Assembly (NCBI RefSeq): GCF_020443565.1
Contig: NZ_JAIZZN010000023.1
Coordinates: 1-64,000, forward strand
Reading direction: 5' to 3'
Source of the DNA: Clostridium sp. CS001
GTDB lineage: Bacteria > Bacillota > Clostridia > Clostridiales > Clostridiaceae
Length of the DNA: 64,000 nucleotides
Under the pieces are notes generated by a model, which worked only from the letters and a program-made list of their open reading frames with translations, did not search any database and was not told where the DNA came from. Below, piece by piece: positions 25,626 through 34,829 of the stretch. How positions within the stretch are numbered: position 1 is the first letter of the stretch; every line of letters begins with the position of its first letter. The translations under genes and the position numbers were made by a program.

Positions 25626-26936
25626 ATGGATATGATTGATACTTTGCAAAAGGTAATAGACTATATTGAAGAAAATCTAAAATCAGAACTTAATTCTACG
25701 GAGCTTGCTACTATAGCTGGTTTTTCTACTTATCATTTTTTACATGTTTTTGCTAGTATTGTAGGTATGCCTTTATCCGCTTACATTACACGGCGCAGAA
25801 TCAAACATGCTATTTATGATATTTATAAAGGTGGAAAAATGGTTGATACAGCACTTCTTTATGGTTTTGATACTCACGCAGGATTCTTTAAAGCCTTTAA
25901 GCGTGAATATGGATGCTCTCCATCAAAGTTTATCAAAACTTCATTAGTTCATCATTCTGTATGTGTAAATTTAAGACGGGAGGCTAAATTGATGCTAACA
26001 CAGATACAAATAAGAAAATTTCTTTCGGAGTGGGACATTGATAAAAAGTCGGAAATAGGTACAGTTTATTTTTTTGCTGGAGATATCAAGGCTTGGAATA
26101 TTGGTGATAGGTATGTGTTTAAAACTGGTACAAACATTGTAGGATTACGCACTCACATTTTAATTGCCAATGCACTTGCAAATGAAGGTATGGCTGCTGC
26201 TTACCAAATAAAAACTAAAGATGGCAAAGATCTTTATCAAAGGGATGATCATTTTTATGTATTACTAAATCGCATTGATGGTAGATATCTCTCACCAGAG
26301 GAACGATATGCTTGTGATAGAAAAATTACTGGTGAGAAATATGGTGAGGCCATAGGTAAGCTGCATAGAGTACTTAAAAAGCTAGATGATGATTTAGCTG
26401 TAAATGATACTAATTTGTATGATACGGTTATCAACTGGGCAATGCCTGAAACAAAACGTATTATGGAGCAGTGGAATAGTGCTTTACCAGATCAGTTTTA
26501 TTTAGACTATGAAAGTAATTTTGGTAAACTATATGATAAACTGCCACGGCATATTATACACAGAGATCCTAATCCAACAAATATTTTCTTTAATGATAGT
26601 GAGTTTAGTGGATTTATTGACTTCGATATTAGCGAAAGAAATGTAAGACTTTTTGATCCATGTTATTGTGCAACAGGGATACTTTCAGAAGCGGGCAATA
26701 TATCTGGCGGTTATGAAAAATGGCCGGAGATACTGCGAGGAATTATTGCAGGGTATGATAATATATGTCCTTTATCCTCAGACGAAAAAAAGGCAATATT
26801 ATACGTTATATATTCTATTCAAATGATATTTATTGCTTGGCTTAACGGTGGTGACAATGAAAAGAGCATCTCAATGGAAAACAGAAAAATACTTATTTGG
26901 ATTTGGGAAAATTCAAATAAACTAACTTTTGAGTAA
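25626..26936 (+). CDS. AraC-type DNA-binding domain fused to an aminoglycoside/choline-kinase-like phosphotransferase
   Basis: A 436-residue protein behind ACAGGAGGTGG. Residues 1-105 are a two-helix-turn-helix AraC domain (LATIAGFSTYHFLHVF, then LLYGFDTHAGFFKAFKREYG). Residues about 155-430 are a protein-kinase-like phosphotransferase: the HRDPNPTN catalytic loop at H312-D314 and GFIDFDISERN as the metal-binding aspartate motif. Nothing suggests a sequencing artefact, as the frame is continuous. A regulator that carries its own kinase-like domain could sense or modify its inducer. Antibiotic kinase activity is inferred only from the family. Confidence 0.85.
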   Translation: MDMIDTLQKVIDYIEENLKSELNSTELATIAGFSTYHFLHVFASIVGMPLSAYITRRRIKHAIYDIYKGGKMVDTALLYGFDTHAGFFKAFKREYGCSPSKFIKTSLVHHSVCVNLRREAKLMLTQIQIRKFLSEWDIDKKSEIGTVYFFAGDIKAWNIGDRYVFKTGTNIVGLRTHILIANALANEGMAAAYQIKTKDGKDLYQRDDHFYVLLNRIDGRYLSPEERYACDRKITGEKYGEAIGKLHRVLKKLDDDLAVNDTNLYDTVINWAMPETKRIMEQWNSALPDQFYLDYESNFGKLYDKLPRHIIHRDPNPTNIFFNDSEFSGFIDFDISERNVRLFDPCYCATGILSEAGNISGGYEKWPEILRGIIAGYDNICPLSSDEKKAILYVIYSIQMIFIAWLNGGDNEKSISMENRKILIWIWENSNKLTFE

Positions 26937-27020
26937 TGTAATATTTTTATTCTAGGCTACTACGAATACTTATATAGTTAACATTTCATTTCACATTATT
27001 TTTATTTAAATGCACTTATA

Positions 27021-27067
27021 AAAAGGCCATGAAGAGAGCTATTTGCTAATAACTTTATGACCTTTTT
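27021..27067 (+). terminator. Rho-independent terminator after the AraC-kinase fusion gene
   Basis: AAAAGGCCATGAAG (27021-27034) pairs with CTTTATGACCTTTT (27053-27066) using G-T pairs, followed by TTTATA. The remainder of 26937-27315 holds no gene I can support. Confidence 0.75.
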
Positions 27068-27315
27068 ATATTATTCTGAAATTAATTGTAGATATGATTA
27101 ACCACGGTTAAAGCAATTATTTCATTCTTTTATTAAAATAAAAAGAATTTCCTTCTTAAATATGAAACAGTGAATGTTAAAGATTGATTCTTTATGTATA
27201 TTATAAGCAATCTTGTATAAATTGGATGGAGGATATAGTATAATTTAAAATAGGCTAAAAAAGATTTTTGCATGATTAAATAATATTCATTTTCGTTAAG
27301 TGAGGTAATTTAATA

Positions 27316-28068
27316 ATGAATGAACAAAGCAAATTAAATAAAAAGGCTTGGGAATATCGAGCATATGAATTTTGGAATAATAGGGATGGATCGCCTACGG
27401 ATAAAGCTAATAAAATCTTGAGAAATCCTAAAGTTTGTCTTAAGCATCATCAGGAGTATTTCAATGACATTGAAGGTAAGAACATTGCTAATATCTGCGG
27501 CTCTAATGGCAGAAAGGCCATTCCATTAGCTTTAATGGGTGCAAGTGTTACAGTATTTGATATTTCAGAAGAAAATAGAAAGTATGCCATAGAACTTGCA
27601 AGGTGTGCGAATACCTCTATAGATTATATTGTTTGTGATATATATGATATTGATCTTAAAAAATATGAAGGTTCTTTTGACATTCTTTATTTAGAAGGGG
27701 GAATACTGCATTATTTTAATGATATTAATAAATTATTGTCTATTCTTTATTCATTGTTAAAGGATAATGGCAAAATGGTATTAAGTGATTTTCATCCATT
27801 AAGAAAATGCATTGATGAAGGAAATTCAAGACAAACGCATGGAAATTATTTTGATAAAGAAATGCATAATGGCGATTTAGCATATAAACAATTCTTTAGT
27901 GATGATCAGCAAAAGGATTTTCCAGATTGTTCTTTTAGGTTTTATACTCTTAGTGAGATTATAAATTCAGTTATTACAGTTGGTTTTCAATTAAAAAAAT
28001 TTGATGAGCATCCTAATTGGAATAATGAAAAGATACCTGGCGAATTTACTATACTTGCTGTTAAATAG
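27316..28068 (+). CDS. Class I SAM-dependent methyltransferase
   Basis: A 250-residue protein behind AAGTGAGG. The start LNKKAWEYRAYEFW is typical of a Clostridium/Bacillus methyltransferase group of unknown substrate. Motif I is diverged to IANICGSNGRKAIPLALMGA, followed by VTVFDISEENRKYA; the FDILYLEGGILHYF segment is motif IV. The substitution of the usual GxGxG by CGSNGR is standard for this group. The acceptor is unknown. Confidence 0.83.
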   Translation: MNEQSKLNKKAWEYRAYEFWNNRDGSPTDKANKILRNPKVCLKHHQEYFNDIEGKNIANICGSNGRKAIPLALMGASVTVFDISEENRKYAIELARCANTSIDYIVCDIYDIDLKKYEGSFDILYLEGGILHYFNDINKLLSILYSLLKDNGKMVLSDFHPLRKCIDEGNSRQTHGNYFDKEMHNGDLAYKQFFSDDQQKDFPDCSFRFYTLSEIINSVITVGFQLKKFDEHPNWNNEKIPGEFTILAVK

Positions 28069-28129
28069 TTTATAATCCTATATTAATGAATTTAAAAAGA
28101 TAGGCCATATAAAGTTATAAAAAATAGCA

Positions 28130-28160
28130 TTGACTCTAACCCTAGGTCGGAGTTTAGAAT
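28130..28160 (+). promoter_or_regulatory. MerR-type promoter with 19-bp spacer and dyad operator
   Basis: TTGACT (28130-28135) and TAGAAT (28155-28160) are 19 bp apart, the long spacer typical of MerR-activated promoters. ACTC-TAACCCTAGGTCG-GAGT forms a dyad between the boxes. It lies 22 bp upstream of the MerR-methyltransferase gene, so autoregulation is likely. Confidence 0.85.
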
Positions 28161-28182
28161 AGCTCTTAAGGGAGGTGATTTC

Positions 28183-29343
28183 TTGAAAATCAGTGAATTC
28201 GCTAAAAGAGCAGGAGTAACTATAAAGACACTACTTCACTATGATAAAATTGGATTATTAAAACCAAAAGAAAAAACTGACGTTGGATATAGAGTTTATT
28301 GTGATGAGGATTTTTTAAGACTTCAGCACATTACTACTTTGAAATTTATTGGGTTAACATTAACTGAGATAAAGCAGCTTTTATATGAAACAGGTGAAAA
28401 CTTAGAAAGTATGATTATGATCCAAAAGAAAGCTTTAGAAGAAAAGAAAAAACATATGGATTCAGTTATGACTGTCTTTAATAAGGCTGAAAATCAAATA
28501 AAACAAAATGGATTTTTAGAAGTTGAGAATCTCATTGATATTATCAAGATAACAAATATGGAAATCGTCGTTAAAGAGCAATATAAAACCGCAGAAAAAT
28601 TTAAATTAAGAGGTAGTCTTCATAGTTATAATATTAATAAAACAGATTGGGATTATTGGTGCTTTAATCAAATGGAGTTTCCGAGTGCTCCGAAAATACT
28701 GGAACTAGGTTGTGGAACAGGACATTTTTGGTATAAAAATGCCCACAATATAAATAGGAGTTGGGATATTACCTTATCCGATTTTTCAGAAGGTATGCTT
28801 AAAAGTACAAAAGAAAGATTGAAAGAAATTAAACATAATTTTTCATATAAAAAGATTGATGCTCAGAATATACCCTATGAAGATGAAAGTTTTGACGTAG
28901 TAATTGCAAGAAATATGCTTTATTTTGTTCCAGATATAGAAAAAGCCCTAAGTGAAATAAGGAGGGTTCTAGTTAAAGGTGGTACATTTTATACAACTAC
29001 TAGTGCACAGGAGGCCATGAGAGAGTTAAATCAGCTTATAGAAAAGTTTGATTCTAAAATCGGATTAAATAATAATGGAATGTGCGACAGATTTGATGAT
29101 AAAAGTGGACAAATACTACTTGAAAAGTATTTTAGTGATGTTGAAATGGATGTTCTACAAGGAAAGATTGTAGTGGATGATGCTAAGCCTATAGTTGATT
29201 ATAAGTCTTCTACAATAAAGGGAAGTTCCATACTTATTGGAGAAAAGAAAGATGAGTTTGCAAGGTATATTGAAGATTATATCAAAGGAAAAGGCAACAT
29301 ATCAATAACTACAAAAGGCTGCTTATTCAAAGTGAAAAAATGA
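28183..29343 (+). CDS. MerR regulator fused to a SAM-dependent methyltransferase
   Basis: A 386-residue protein starting with TTG behind GGGAGGTGATTTC. Residues 1-70 are a MerR winged helix (FAKRAGVTIKTLLHYDKIGL, then GYRVY), residues 75-110 the dimer coiled coil, and residues about 165-300 a class I methyltransferase: ILELGCGTGHFW near 173, then FDVVIARNMLYFV. In MerR proteins the C-terminal domain normally senses the inducer; here it is an enzyme fold, so SAM or a methyl-acceptor drug may be the signal. The promoter just upstream has the MerR architecture. Confidence 0.9.
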   Translation: MKISEFAKRAGVTIKTLLHYDKIGLLKPKEKTDVGYRVYCDEDFLRLQHITTLKFIGLTLTEIKQLLYETGENLESMIMIQKKALEEKKKHMDSVMTVFNKAENQIKQNGFLEVENLIDIIKITNMEIVVKEQYKTAEKFKLRGSLHSYNINKTDWDYWCFNQMEFPSAPKILELGCGTGHFWYKNAHNINRSWDITLSDFSEGMLKSTKERLKEIKHNFSYKKIDAQNIPYEDESFDVVIARNMLYFVPDIEKALSEIRRVLVKGGTFYTTTSAQEAMRELNQLIEKFDSKIGLNNNGMCDRFDDKSGQILLEKYFSDVEMDVLQGKIVVDDAKPIVDYKSSTIKGSSILIGEKKDEFARYIEDYIKGKGNISITTKGCLFKVKK

Positions 29344-29387
29344 CTATTTAATGGTGTATGTGCTAAATAACGATTGGGGGAATTAAA

Positions 29388-29870
29388 ATGGTAATGCCAA
29401 CACACATAGTTGCAGTAGGTGGAATAACAGAAGATAAAGAGGGAAATATTCTTTTGGTTAAAACATATCATGGTGGATGGGTTTTTCCAGGCGGACAAGT
29501 TGAAGAAGGTGAAAATCTAGTGAATGCATTGACTCGAGAGATCAAAGAAGAAAGTGGGATTGATGTTGAAGTTTCCTCACTAATAGGAATATACTCAAAT
29601 ACGTCGAAACATAAGGGTTATAATGGTGTAAAAATTGTTCCTACAAAAGTTATGATGGATTTCATATGCACTCCAATAAGTGGAGAATTGTGCACATCAG
29701 AAGAAACATCGGATAGCTGCTGGGTATCAAAAGATGAAGTTCTTACTATGATTGAAGCTCCAGCTATACGCGAAAGATATCAAGCATATTTAGATTTTGA
29801 TGGAACCGTTAATTATATGGAGTATACAACTCAACCTGAGTTTGAATTAAAACTAAAAAGAAATATTTAA
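29388..29870 (+). CDS. Nudix hydrolase
   Basis: A 160-residue protein behind TTGGGGGAA. The box GGQVEEGENLVNALTREIKE then ESG lies near residues 36-58, complete. It opens HIVAVGGITEDKEGNILLVK. It may be co-transcribed with the MmcQ-like gene 24 bases downstream. The substrate is unknown. Confidence 0.88.
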   Translation: MVMPTHIVAVGGITEDKEGNILLVKTYHGGWVFPGGQVEEGENLVNALTREIKEESGIDVEVSSLIGIYSNTSKHKGYNGVKIVPTKVMMDFICTPISGELCTSEETSDSCWVSKDEVLTMIEAPAIRERYQAYLDFDGTVNYMEYTTQPEFELKLKRNI

Positions 29871-29894
29871 TATTTATATGTGGAGGTTTTTTAT

Positions 29895-30269
29895 ATGAAG
29901 TATGAATGGCTTGATGAGTATTGCCTTTCTAAAGTAGGCTCAGAAAAAGATTTCAAGATAGAATGGGATGCAATTAGATATCTAATTGCAGGTAAAATGT
30001 TTGCAATGCAAGGGGGAGATAAATATAAGAAACCTATTATTACATTAAAATGTGACCCTGAATTTGGGCATACCCTGCGCCAAGAATATCCACACATTGT
30101 TGCTGGATATTATATGAATAAAGAGCACTGGAACTCTGTATATTTAGATGGCGATGTACCTGATGATGTTTTAAAACAAATGATAGATATGTCATTTGAG
30201 TTGGTATTTAAATCATTGAGTAAGAAAGTTCAAAGTCAAATCCTAAATAGTATTAATAATGAGATATGA
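29895..30269 (+). CDS. MmcQ/YjbR family protein
   Basis: A 124-residue protein starting at the ATG behind GTGGAGG. It has the MmcQ/YjbR (CyaY-like fold) pattern: RYLIAGKMFAMQGGD, ITLKCDPEFGHTLRQEYPHI, VAGYYMNKEHWNSVYLDG and VPDDVLKQMIDMSFELV. The fold binds DNA in some members, but the function is not established. It overlaps the next gene by a few bases (stop at 30269, next ATG at 30272), so translation is probably coupled. Confidence 0.9.
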   Translation: MKYEWLDEYCLSKVGSEKDFKIEWDAIRYLIAGKMFAMQGGDKYKKPIITLKCDPEFGHTLRQEYPHIVAGYYMNKEHWNSVYLDGDVPDDVLKQMIDMSFELVFKSLSKKVQSQILNSINNEI

Positions 30270-30271
30270 TT

Positions 30272-30835
30272 ATGAAGATTTACATTGCACTATTAAGAGG
30301 TATTAATGTAGGTGGAAAGAACATAATTAAGATGGCAGACTTAAAACATATGCTTGAATCCATAGGCCTTCAAGGCTCTCAAACATATATTCAAAGTGGC
30401 AATATCCTATTTAAATCAAATGAAGAGGAGCAACCTCTACGCAATAAAATTGAACATGCAATTGAGAAGACTTTCGGATTTTCAATTGCAGTTATTATAA
30501 GGCAATCTGTAGAATTAGAGAAAATTATTCAAAATTGCCCATTTTCAAAGGAATCAATATTAAAAGCAGAAAGCTCAGCGGAAGGAGAAATCTTATACGT
30601 AGCCATGTTAAGTCATGAGCCTTTGCAAGAAAATATCTTGCGCTTGAACGCCTACAAGAGTGAAAGTGAAGAATACTTAATTGAAGGAATAGATATCTAT
30701 CTTTTATTTAGTAATAGTATTCGAAATTCTAAGATTGCTACTAATCTTCATAAGTTGGAGGTTCCTGTTACTGTGCGTAATTGGAAAACCATAAACAAGC
30801 TATTACTATTAGCAAAAGCTATGGAAATTTTATAA
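30272..30835 (+). CDS. DUF1697 family protein
   Basis: A 187-residue protein with the family start YIALLRGINVGGKNIIKMAD, then TYIQSGNILFKS and the late RNWKTINKLL. DUF1697 proteins are cytoplasmic and of unknown function, common in clostridia and bacilli next to small stress genes. An in-frame ATG two codons upstream overlaps the previous stop; the one used here leaves better spacing. Confidence 0.9.
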   Translation: MKIYIALLRGINVGGKNIIKMADLKHMLESIGLQGSQTYIQSGNILFKSNEEEQPLRNKIEHAIEKTFGFSIAVIIRQSVELEKIIQNCPFSKESILKAESSAEGEILYVAMLSHEPLQENILRLNAYKSESEEYLIEGIDIYLLFSNSIRNSKIATNLHKLEVPVTVRNWKTINKLLLLAKAMEIL

Positions 30836-30848
30836 GGAGATTTTTTTT

Positions 30849-31775
30849 ATGAACGACATACAATGTGCAATTATTGATGAAGCGCTAACATTCCTTAATA
30901 AGTATAAACCGTGCAATGTTAAACCATTATTAAAAGGTTATTCTAAAGATGAAAAATATTTATTGGAAATTAATAATAAGACCACACTACTCATGAAGGT
31001 TTCTAGTATGAAAGACTATGATAGGAAAAAACAAGAATTTGATTACTTAAATATTCATTACAAAAACGGTGTTAAATGTTCAAAACCATTAGATTTCTTT
31101 ATAATAGAGAAGTTCAATGTATGTATCACTATATTGACATATTTAGAGGGAAAAAGTGGAGATGAGGCATTACCATTACTCCCAAAAGAAATACAGTATT
31201 CCTTGGGATATGAAGCAGCAAATGAATTGAGAAAAATACATGAAGTTATGCCTTCAAAACCTTTTGACTGGTATAAAAGAAGATGGGAAAAGTATCAATC
31301 AAAGAAAAAGCAATTATTTGAATTAAATTGTAGATTTTATAAACAGGATGAGATAGAGCATTATATTGAAGAAAATTTTATAATATTAAAAGATAGTTGC
31401 ATAAGATTTCAGCACGATGATTTTCAACCTATGAACATAATAATTAACGAGAAAGAATTAATTGGAATTATAGATTTTAATAGATATGATTGGGGAGATC
31501 CCATAGAAGACTTTTTTAAACTCCCTAAATATACAAATGAAATAAGTGTGCAGTTCTCAAAAGGTCAGATAGATGGATATTTTAATAATGCTATTCCAGA
31601 TATATTTTGGAGAAAGTATAATTTATTCGTAGCATTAAATTTTCATGCAAGTATTATTGGAGGTCATTCTTATAATCAATTAGATAAAGTACAGGAAAGA
31701 CAAATTAAAATATATAATACACATGACTTTGAGTCTCATGGAGTTCCTAAGTGGTATTTGAAAGGAGAATATTGA
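30849..31775 (+). CDS. Aminoglycoside/choline-kinase-like phosphotransferase
   Basis: A 308-residue protein behind AAGGAG. The APH-type catalytic loop is FQHDDFQPMN with H189-D191 and the second aspartate motif is GIIDFNRYDWGDP. The loop has HDD where HGD is usual. The N-terminal KGYSKDEKYLLEINNKTTLL is the nucleotide-binding lobe. Similar proteins phosphorylate aminoglycosides, macrolides or small metabolites; the substrate is open. Its TGA overlaps the ATG of the following MBL gene. Confidence 0.85.
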   Translation: MNDIQCAIIDEALTFLNKYKPCNVKPLLKGYSKDEKYLLEINNKTTLLMKVSSMKDYDRKKQEFDYLNIHYKNGVKCSKPLDFFIIEKFNVCITILTYLEGKSGDEALPLLPKEIQYSLGYEAANELRKIHEVMPSKPFDWYKRRWEKYQSKKKQLFELNCRFYKQDEIEHYIEENFIILKDSCIRFQHDDFQPMNIIINEKELIGIIDFNRYDWGDPIEDFFKLPKYTNEISVQFSKGQIDGYFNNAIPDIFWRKYNLFVALNFHASIIGGHSYNQLDKVQERQIKIYNTHDFESHGVPKWYLKGEY

Positions 31776-32602
31776 TGAAAGTTGTAACTTTGTTTGAAAA
31801 TAGAAGCATCTCAAAAGAGTATAAATGTAACCATGGTTTATCATTATATATAGAAACATCTAATCATAAAATATTATTCGATACTGGAACAGATGGTACA
31901 TTTGCATATAATGCCTGCAAATTAGGTGTTAAAGTAGAAGAGATAGATATAGTAGTTATTTCGCATGGACACTATGACCATGGTGGTGGTCTAGAAACAT
32001 TTTTAAAACTCAATAGTAAAGCAAAAATTTACATTGGGCAGGGGGCATTTGATAATCATCTAATAAAACTTCTTGGAATTTTTAAATATAATATAGGTTT
32101 AAAGAAAGAATTAATAAGCAGCAAAAGGCTTGTGTTTATAGATGAAATTATGAAAATAGATGAGGAACTGATTTTATTTGGTAATATTAAAGGAAATAAA
32201 ATGCTGCCAAAAGGTAATGACAAGTTATTAAAGCAATATAGTGATAAATCTGTAGGAAAAGATGACTTTGAACATGAAATAAATCTATTGATTAAAGAAA
32301 ATGACAAGTACAATCTATTTTGCGGATGTGCTCACAAAGGTATTGTTAACATAATTGAAAAAACAAAAGATATTATAAATTATGATTTAAATACAGTAAT
32401 TGGTGGATTCCACTTAATGAGAATGGATGTTAAGGATTCGAATTCCAAAGATTATTTAAATGAACTTTCAGCCATTCTAAATAATGCCAATGTAGGTAAG
32501 TATTATACTTGTCACTGTACTGGTGAACAATCATATAACTACTTAAGTCAAAAAATGAGCAATTTAAGTGAATTAAAAACAGGAATGGTAATTGAAGTCT
32601 AG
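31775..32602 (+). CDS. MBL-fold metallohydrolase (COG1237 type)
   Basis: A 275-residue protein whose ATG overlaps the preceding TGA (TGATG), indicating translational coupling. It has the metallo-beta-lactamase motif SHGHYDHGGGLE (H-x-H-x-D-H) near residue 70, CGCAHKGIVNI and VIGGFHLM as later metal ligands, and a final YYTCHCTGEQ. It belongs to the 7,8-dihydropterin-6-methyl-4-(ribofuranosyl)aminobenzene-phosphate-synthase-like group. In bacteria its role is unknown. Confidence 0.88.
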   Translation: MKVVTLFENRSISKEYKCNHGLSLYIETSNHKILFDTGTDGTFAYNACKLGVKVEEIDIVVISHGHYDHGGGLETFLKLNSKAKIYIGQGAFDNHLIKLLGIFKYNIGLKKELISSKRLVFIDEIMKIDEELILFGNIKGNKMLPKGNDKLLKQYSDKSVGKDDFEHEINLLIKENDKYNLFCGCAHKGIVNIIEKTKDIINYDLNTVIGGFHLMRMDVKDSNSKDYLNELSAILNNANVGKYYTCHCTGEQSYNYLSQKMSNLSELKTGMVIEV

Positions 32603-32604
32603 TA

Positions 32605-32727
32605 GCTAACTTCTTTGGTGTAACTATTGAACAATCACCTAATAATTATATTGGTGGAGTGGATAATGTTTATGAAGCACTAAAGCATTATAAAAAATGG
32701 AGTTATAAAGAGGGTGCAATCAAATGA
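32605..32727 (+). pseudogene. 3' remnant of an unidentified gene
   Basis: A 40-codon open tail reading ANFFGVTIEQSPNNYIGGV, DNVYEALKHYKKWSYKEG ends at a TGA that overlaps the start of the next GNAT gene (ATGA). There is no start codon or ribosome binding site, and it follows the MBL stop directly. It is the tail of a gene that was probably coupled to the GNAT; the family is not recognised. Confidence 0.5.
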
Positions 32728-33242
32728 ACTATAAATTTACTAACATGAATTTAGAATATGCTAATGTAATTCAAAATTGGAAATATGGTGGGGACTATTC
32801 AATTTACAATTATGAAAATGATGAGGGTTTATTAGACCCCAATAATTGGTGTGATATGTATGCAGTTTTGGATGAGAACAATGAATTGGTTGCAGAAGTA
32901 ACCTTTTATAATAATGATGTTCCTCAAGAGGTAGATAATCCATTCGAACAAGGTGACATGTTTTATGGTCAAGGCCTAAGACCTGATCTTGTTGGAAAAG
33001 GCTATGGTCCAGAATTAATTTCACAATCTTTAAGCTTTGGACTTGCTAAATATAATTATAACCGAGAATATATTTTATTAGATGTAATTTCTTTTAATAA
33101 AAGAGCCTTTAAAGCATATGAGAAATGTGGTTTTGAATTTGTTGAAAACTATAGTGAAGATTGTGATGGAACTGTATATGATTTTATAAGGATGAGGTAT
33201 AAAAATCCAAAATTAAGTATTGATGATAAGCATCTCAGTTGA
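32724..33242 (+). CDS. GNAT acetyltransferase
   Basis: A 172-residue protein with a ribosome binding site AGAGGGTG inside the preceding remnant. It begins NLEYANVIQNWKYGGDYSIY like its paralogue at 23305. The acetyl-CoA motif is GLRPDLVGKGYGPELISQ near residue 90, then NKRAFKAYEKCGFEFVE. The acceptor is unknown. Confidence 0.88.
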   Translation: MNYKFTNMNLEYANVIQNWKYGGDYSIYNYENDEGLLDPNNWCDMYAVLDENNELVAEVTFYNNDVPQEVDNPFEQGDMFYGQGLRPDLVGKGYGPELISQSLSFGLAKYNYNREYILLDVISFNKRAFKAYEKCGFEFVENYSEDCDGTVYDFIRMRYKNPKLSIDDKHLS

Positions 33243-33284
33243 TGATTCATCACCAAACTTTCATTACGAGAAGGGGTACAATTT

Positions 33285-33821
33285 ATGATTATTATGATTA
33301 ATGGTGCCTTTGGCGCTGGAAAGACAACAGTATCTAAGGCTTTAGTCGAAAAGATACCAAACAGCATGATTTATGATCCTGAGGAAGTCGGAATTTTGCT
33401 AAGAAATATAATTCCTAATGAAGTAATGGGACAACCTGAAAAAACAGGGGATTTTCAAGATTTCCAGCTATGGCCAAAACTTGTTGTAATCATAGCTGAA
33501 CAGATAAAAGAACAATATAATAGGCACTTAATAGTTCCAATGACTTTAAGTAATATAGAGTATTTTAAATACATATATACTGGTTTAGGGAATATTGATA
33601 GTGAAATATATCATTTTTGTTTGAAAGCATCTCTCACTACGACACATGAAAGACTTAAAAAGCGAGGAGACCAACCAGGTGGTTGGCCATTTCTACAAAC
33701 TGAAAAATGTATAAATGCATATGAAAAATATGATTTCAGTGAGTACATTGATACTGAGAATTTAAAAATTAAAGAGATTGTTAATATTATAGTAAGAAAG
33801 ACTTTAGGTGATGCAGACTAA
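33285..33821 (+). CDS. TmrB-like P-loop ATPase
   Basis: A 178-residue protein behind GAAGGGG. The Walker A motif is GAFGAGKTT (residues 7-15), followed by SMIYDPEEVGILLRNII. The pattern, including LKKRGDQPGGWPFLQ, is shared with the tunicamycin-resistance protein TmrB and small AAA-type ATP-binding proteins. Resistance to tunicamycin-like compounds is possible but not shown. A GNAT gene follows after 38 bases. Confidence 0.82.
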   Translation: MIIMINGAFGAGKTTVSKALVEKIPNSMIYDPEEVGILLRNIIPNEVMGQPEKTGDFQDFQLWPKLVVIIAEQIKEQYNRHLIVPMTLSNIEYFKYIYTGLGNIDSEIYHFCLKASLTTTHERLKKRGDQPGGWPFLQTEKCINAYEKYDFSEYIDTENLKIKEIVNIIVRKTLGDAD

Positions 33822-33859
33822 GCATTACAACCAATATTACAAATATAAGGAGACCTAAA

Positions 33860-34402
33860 ATGAAAATTACTACTGTTTTAGCAACTAAAGAAAAATCAAA
33901 TATCATTAAGAACCTATATCCATTATATTTACATGATTTATCAGAACACTATGAAGATTTCCCTAATGAATATGGGATATATGAAGATGAACCCATGGAA
34001 ACATTAGCGCAGCAATATGAAGTTCAGAATATATGGTTTGAAAAGCCTAACGCACTTTTTCCTCATATTATTATGGTAGATGATAAACCAGCAGGATTTA
34101 TTCTTATGGCTACAGAACCATATGCTCCAAAAACAAGCGATTATTATCTTAATGAATTCTTCGTATTAAGACCATATAGAGGTAAGAGTATAGGAGAAAT
34201 TGCTGCAAAACAAATATTTGATAAATTCAAAGGTAGATGGGAACTATATACAAACCACTTACCAAAGAATTTAGTAGGTCAGAAATTCTGGAGAAAAACT
34301 GTAAGTAATTATACAAATAATAACTATCATGAATCTACAGGTGAAACTGTTATGGGAGAAAAATTAATATTTAGATTTAATAATTCAACTTATTCAAGAT
34401 AG
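33860..34402 (+). CDS. GNAT acetyltransferase
   Basis: A 180-residue protein behind AAGGAGACC. GNAT features are HIIMVDDKPAGFILMATE, then YYLNEFFVLRPYRGKSIGEI (acetyl-CoA motif with R-G-K-S-I-G), and a late FWRKTVSNYT. It resembles predicted acetyltransferases of the COG5628 type. It overlaps the open frame of a GNAT remnant that follows it. Confidence 0.86.
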   Translation: MKITTVLATKEKSNIIKNLYPLYLHDLSEHYEDFPNEYGIYEDEPMETLAQQYEVQNIWFEKPNALFPHIIMVDDKPAGFILMATEPYAPKTSDYYLNEFFVLRPYRGKSIGEIAAKQIFDKFKGRWELYTNHLPKNLVGQKFWRKTVSNYTNNNYHESTGETVMGEKLIFRFNNSTYSR

Positions 34403-34769
34403 CTTTTATGGATTAAGAAAAGAAAATGATATACAACCCTATGATCTTCCACCTAGTCAGCATGATAGAGAATATAAACTTAAAAACAAGGATTTTATAT
34501 TTGTTTCATTTGAAAAAGAACAATTAGTTTCGTCTGTTTTTGTAAAAGATAACTACCTAGATTTTATAATGGTTACTCCAGATTATCAAGGAAAGGGCTA
34601 TGGAAAGAAAACTACTCAATTTGGAATTAATAAGGCTTTAAGGCAAAATGCAAAGCTTATTAACCTAAGCGCTTTAGAATCTAATACTAAAGCAATTGCT
34701 CTATATGAGTCTCTAGGTTTTGAAATAGTACAAACTGTTTATTTTTATAGACAATTTGGAGATAGATAG
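34368..34769 (+). pseudogene. GNAT acetyltransferase lacking its 5' end
   Basis: An open frame without an ATG start runs through IQLIQDSFYGLRKENDIQPY, then FIFVSFEKEQLVSSVFVKDN, FIMVTPDYQGKGYGKKTTQF (acetyl-CoA motif) and AIALYESLGFEIVQ. The first in-frame ATG at 34569 is already inside the catalytic core. The first strand and start codon are lost, and the frame overlaps the end of the complete GNAT upstream, suggesting fusion of the two after a deletion. Confidence 0.7.
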
Positions 34770-34829
34770 ATTTATTAAATCATCATTTGTAATGCTGCAA
34801 TATTAACAACACAAAGGCGGTTACTAAAT

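Noticed and set aside
26937-27315. Region searched for a tRNA, small RNA or hidden gene
   Set aside because: Only one terminator and AT-rich leader sequence could be supported.
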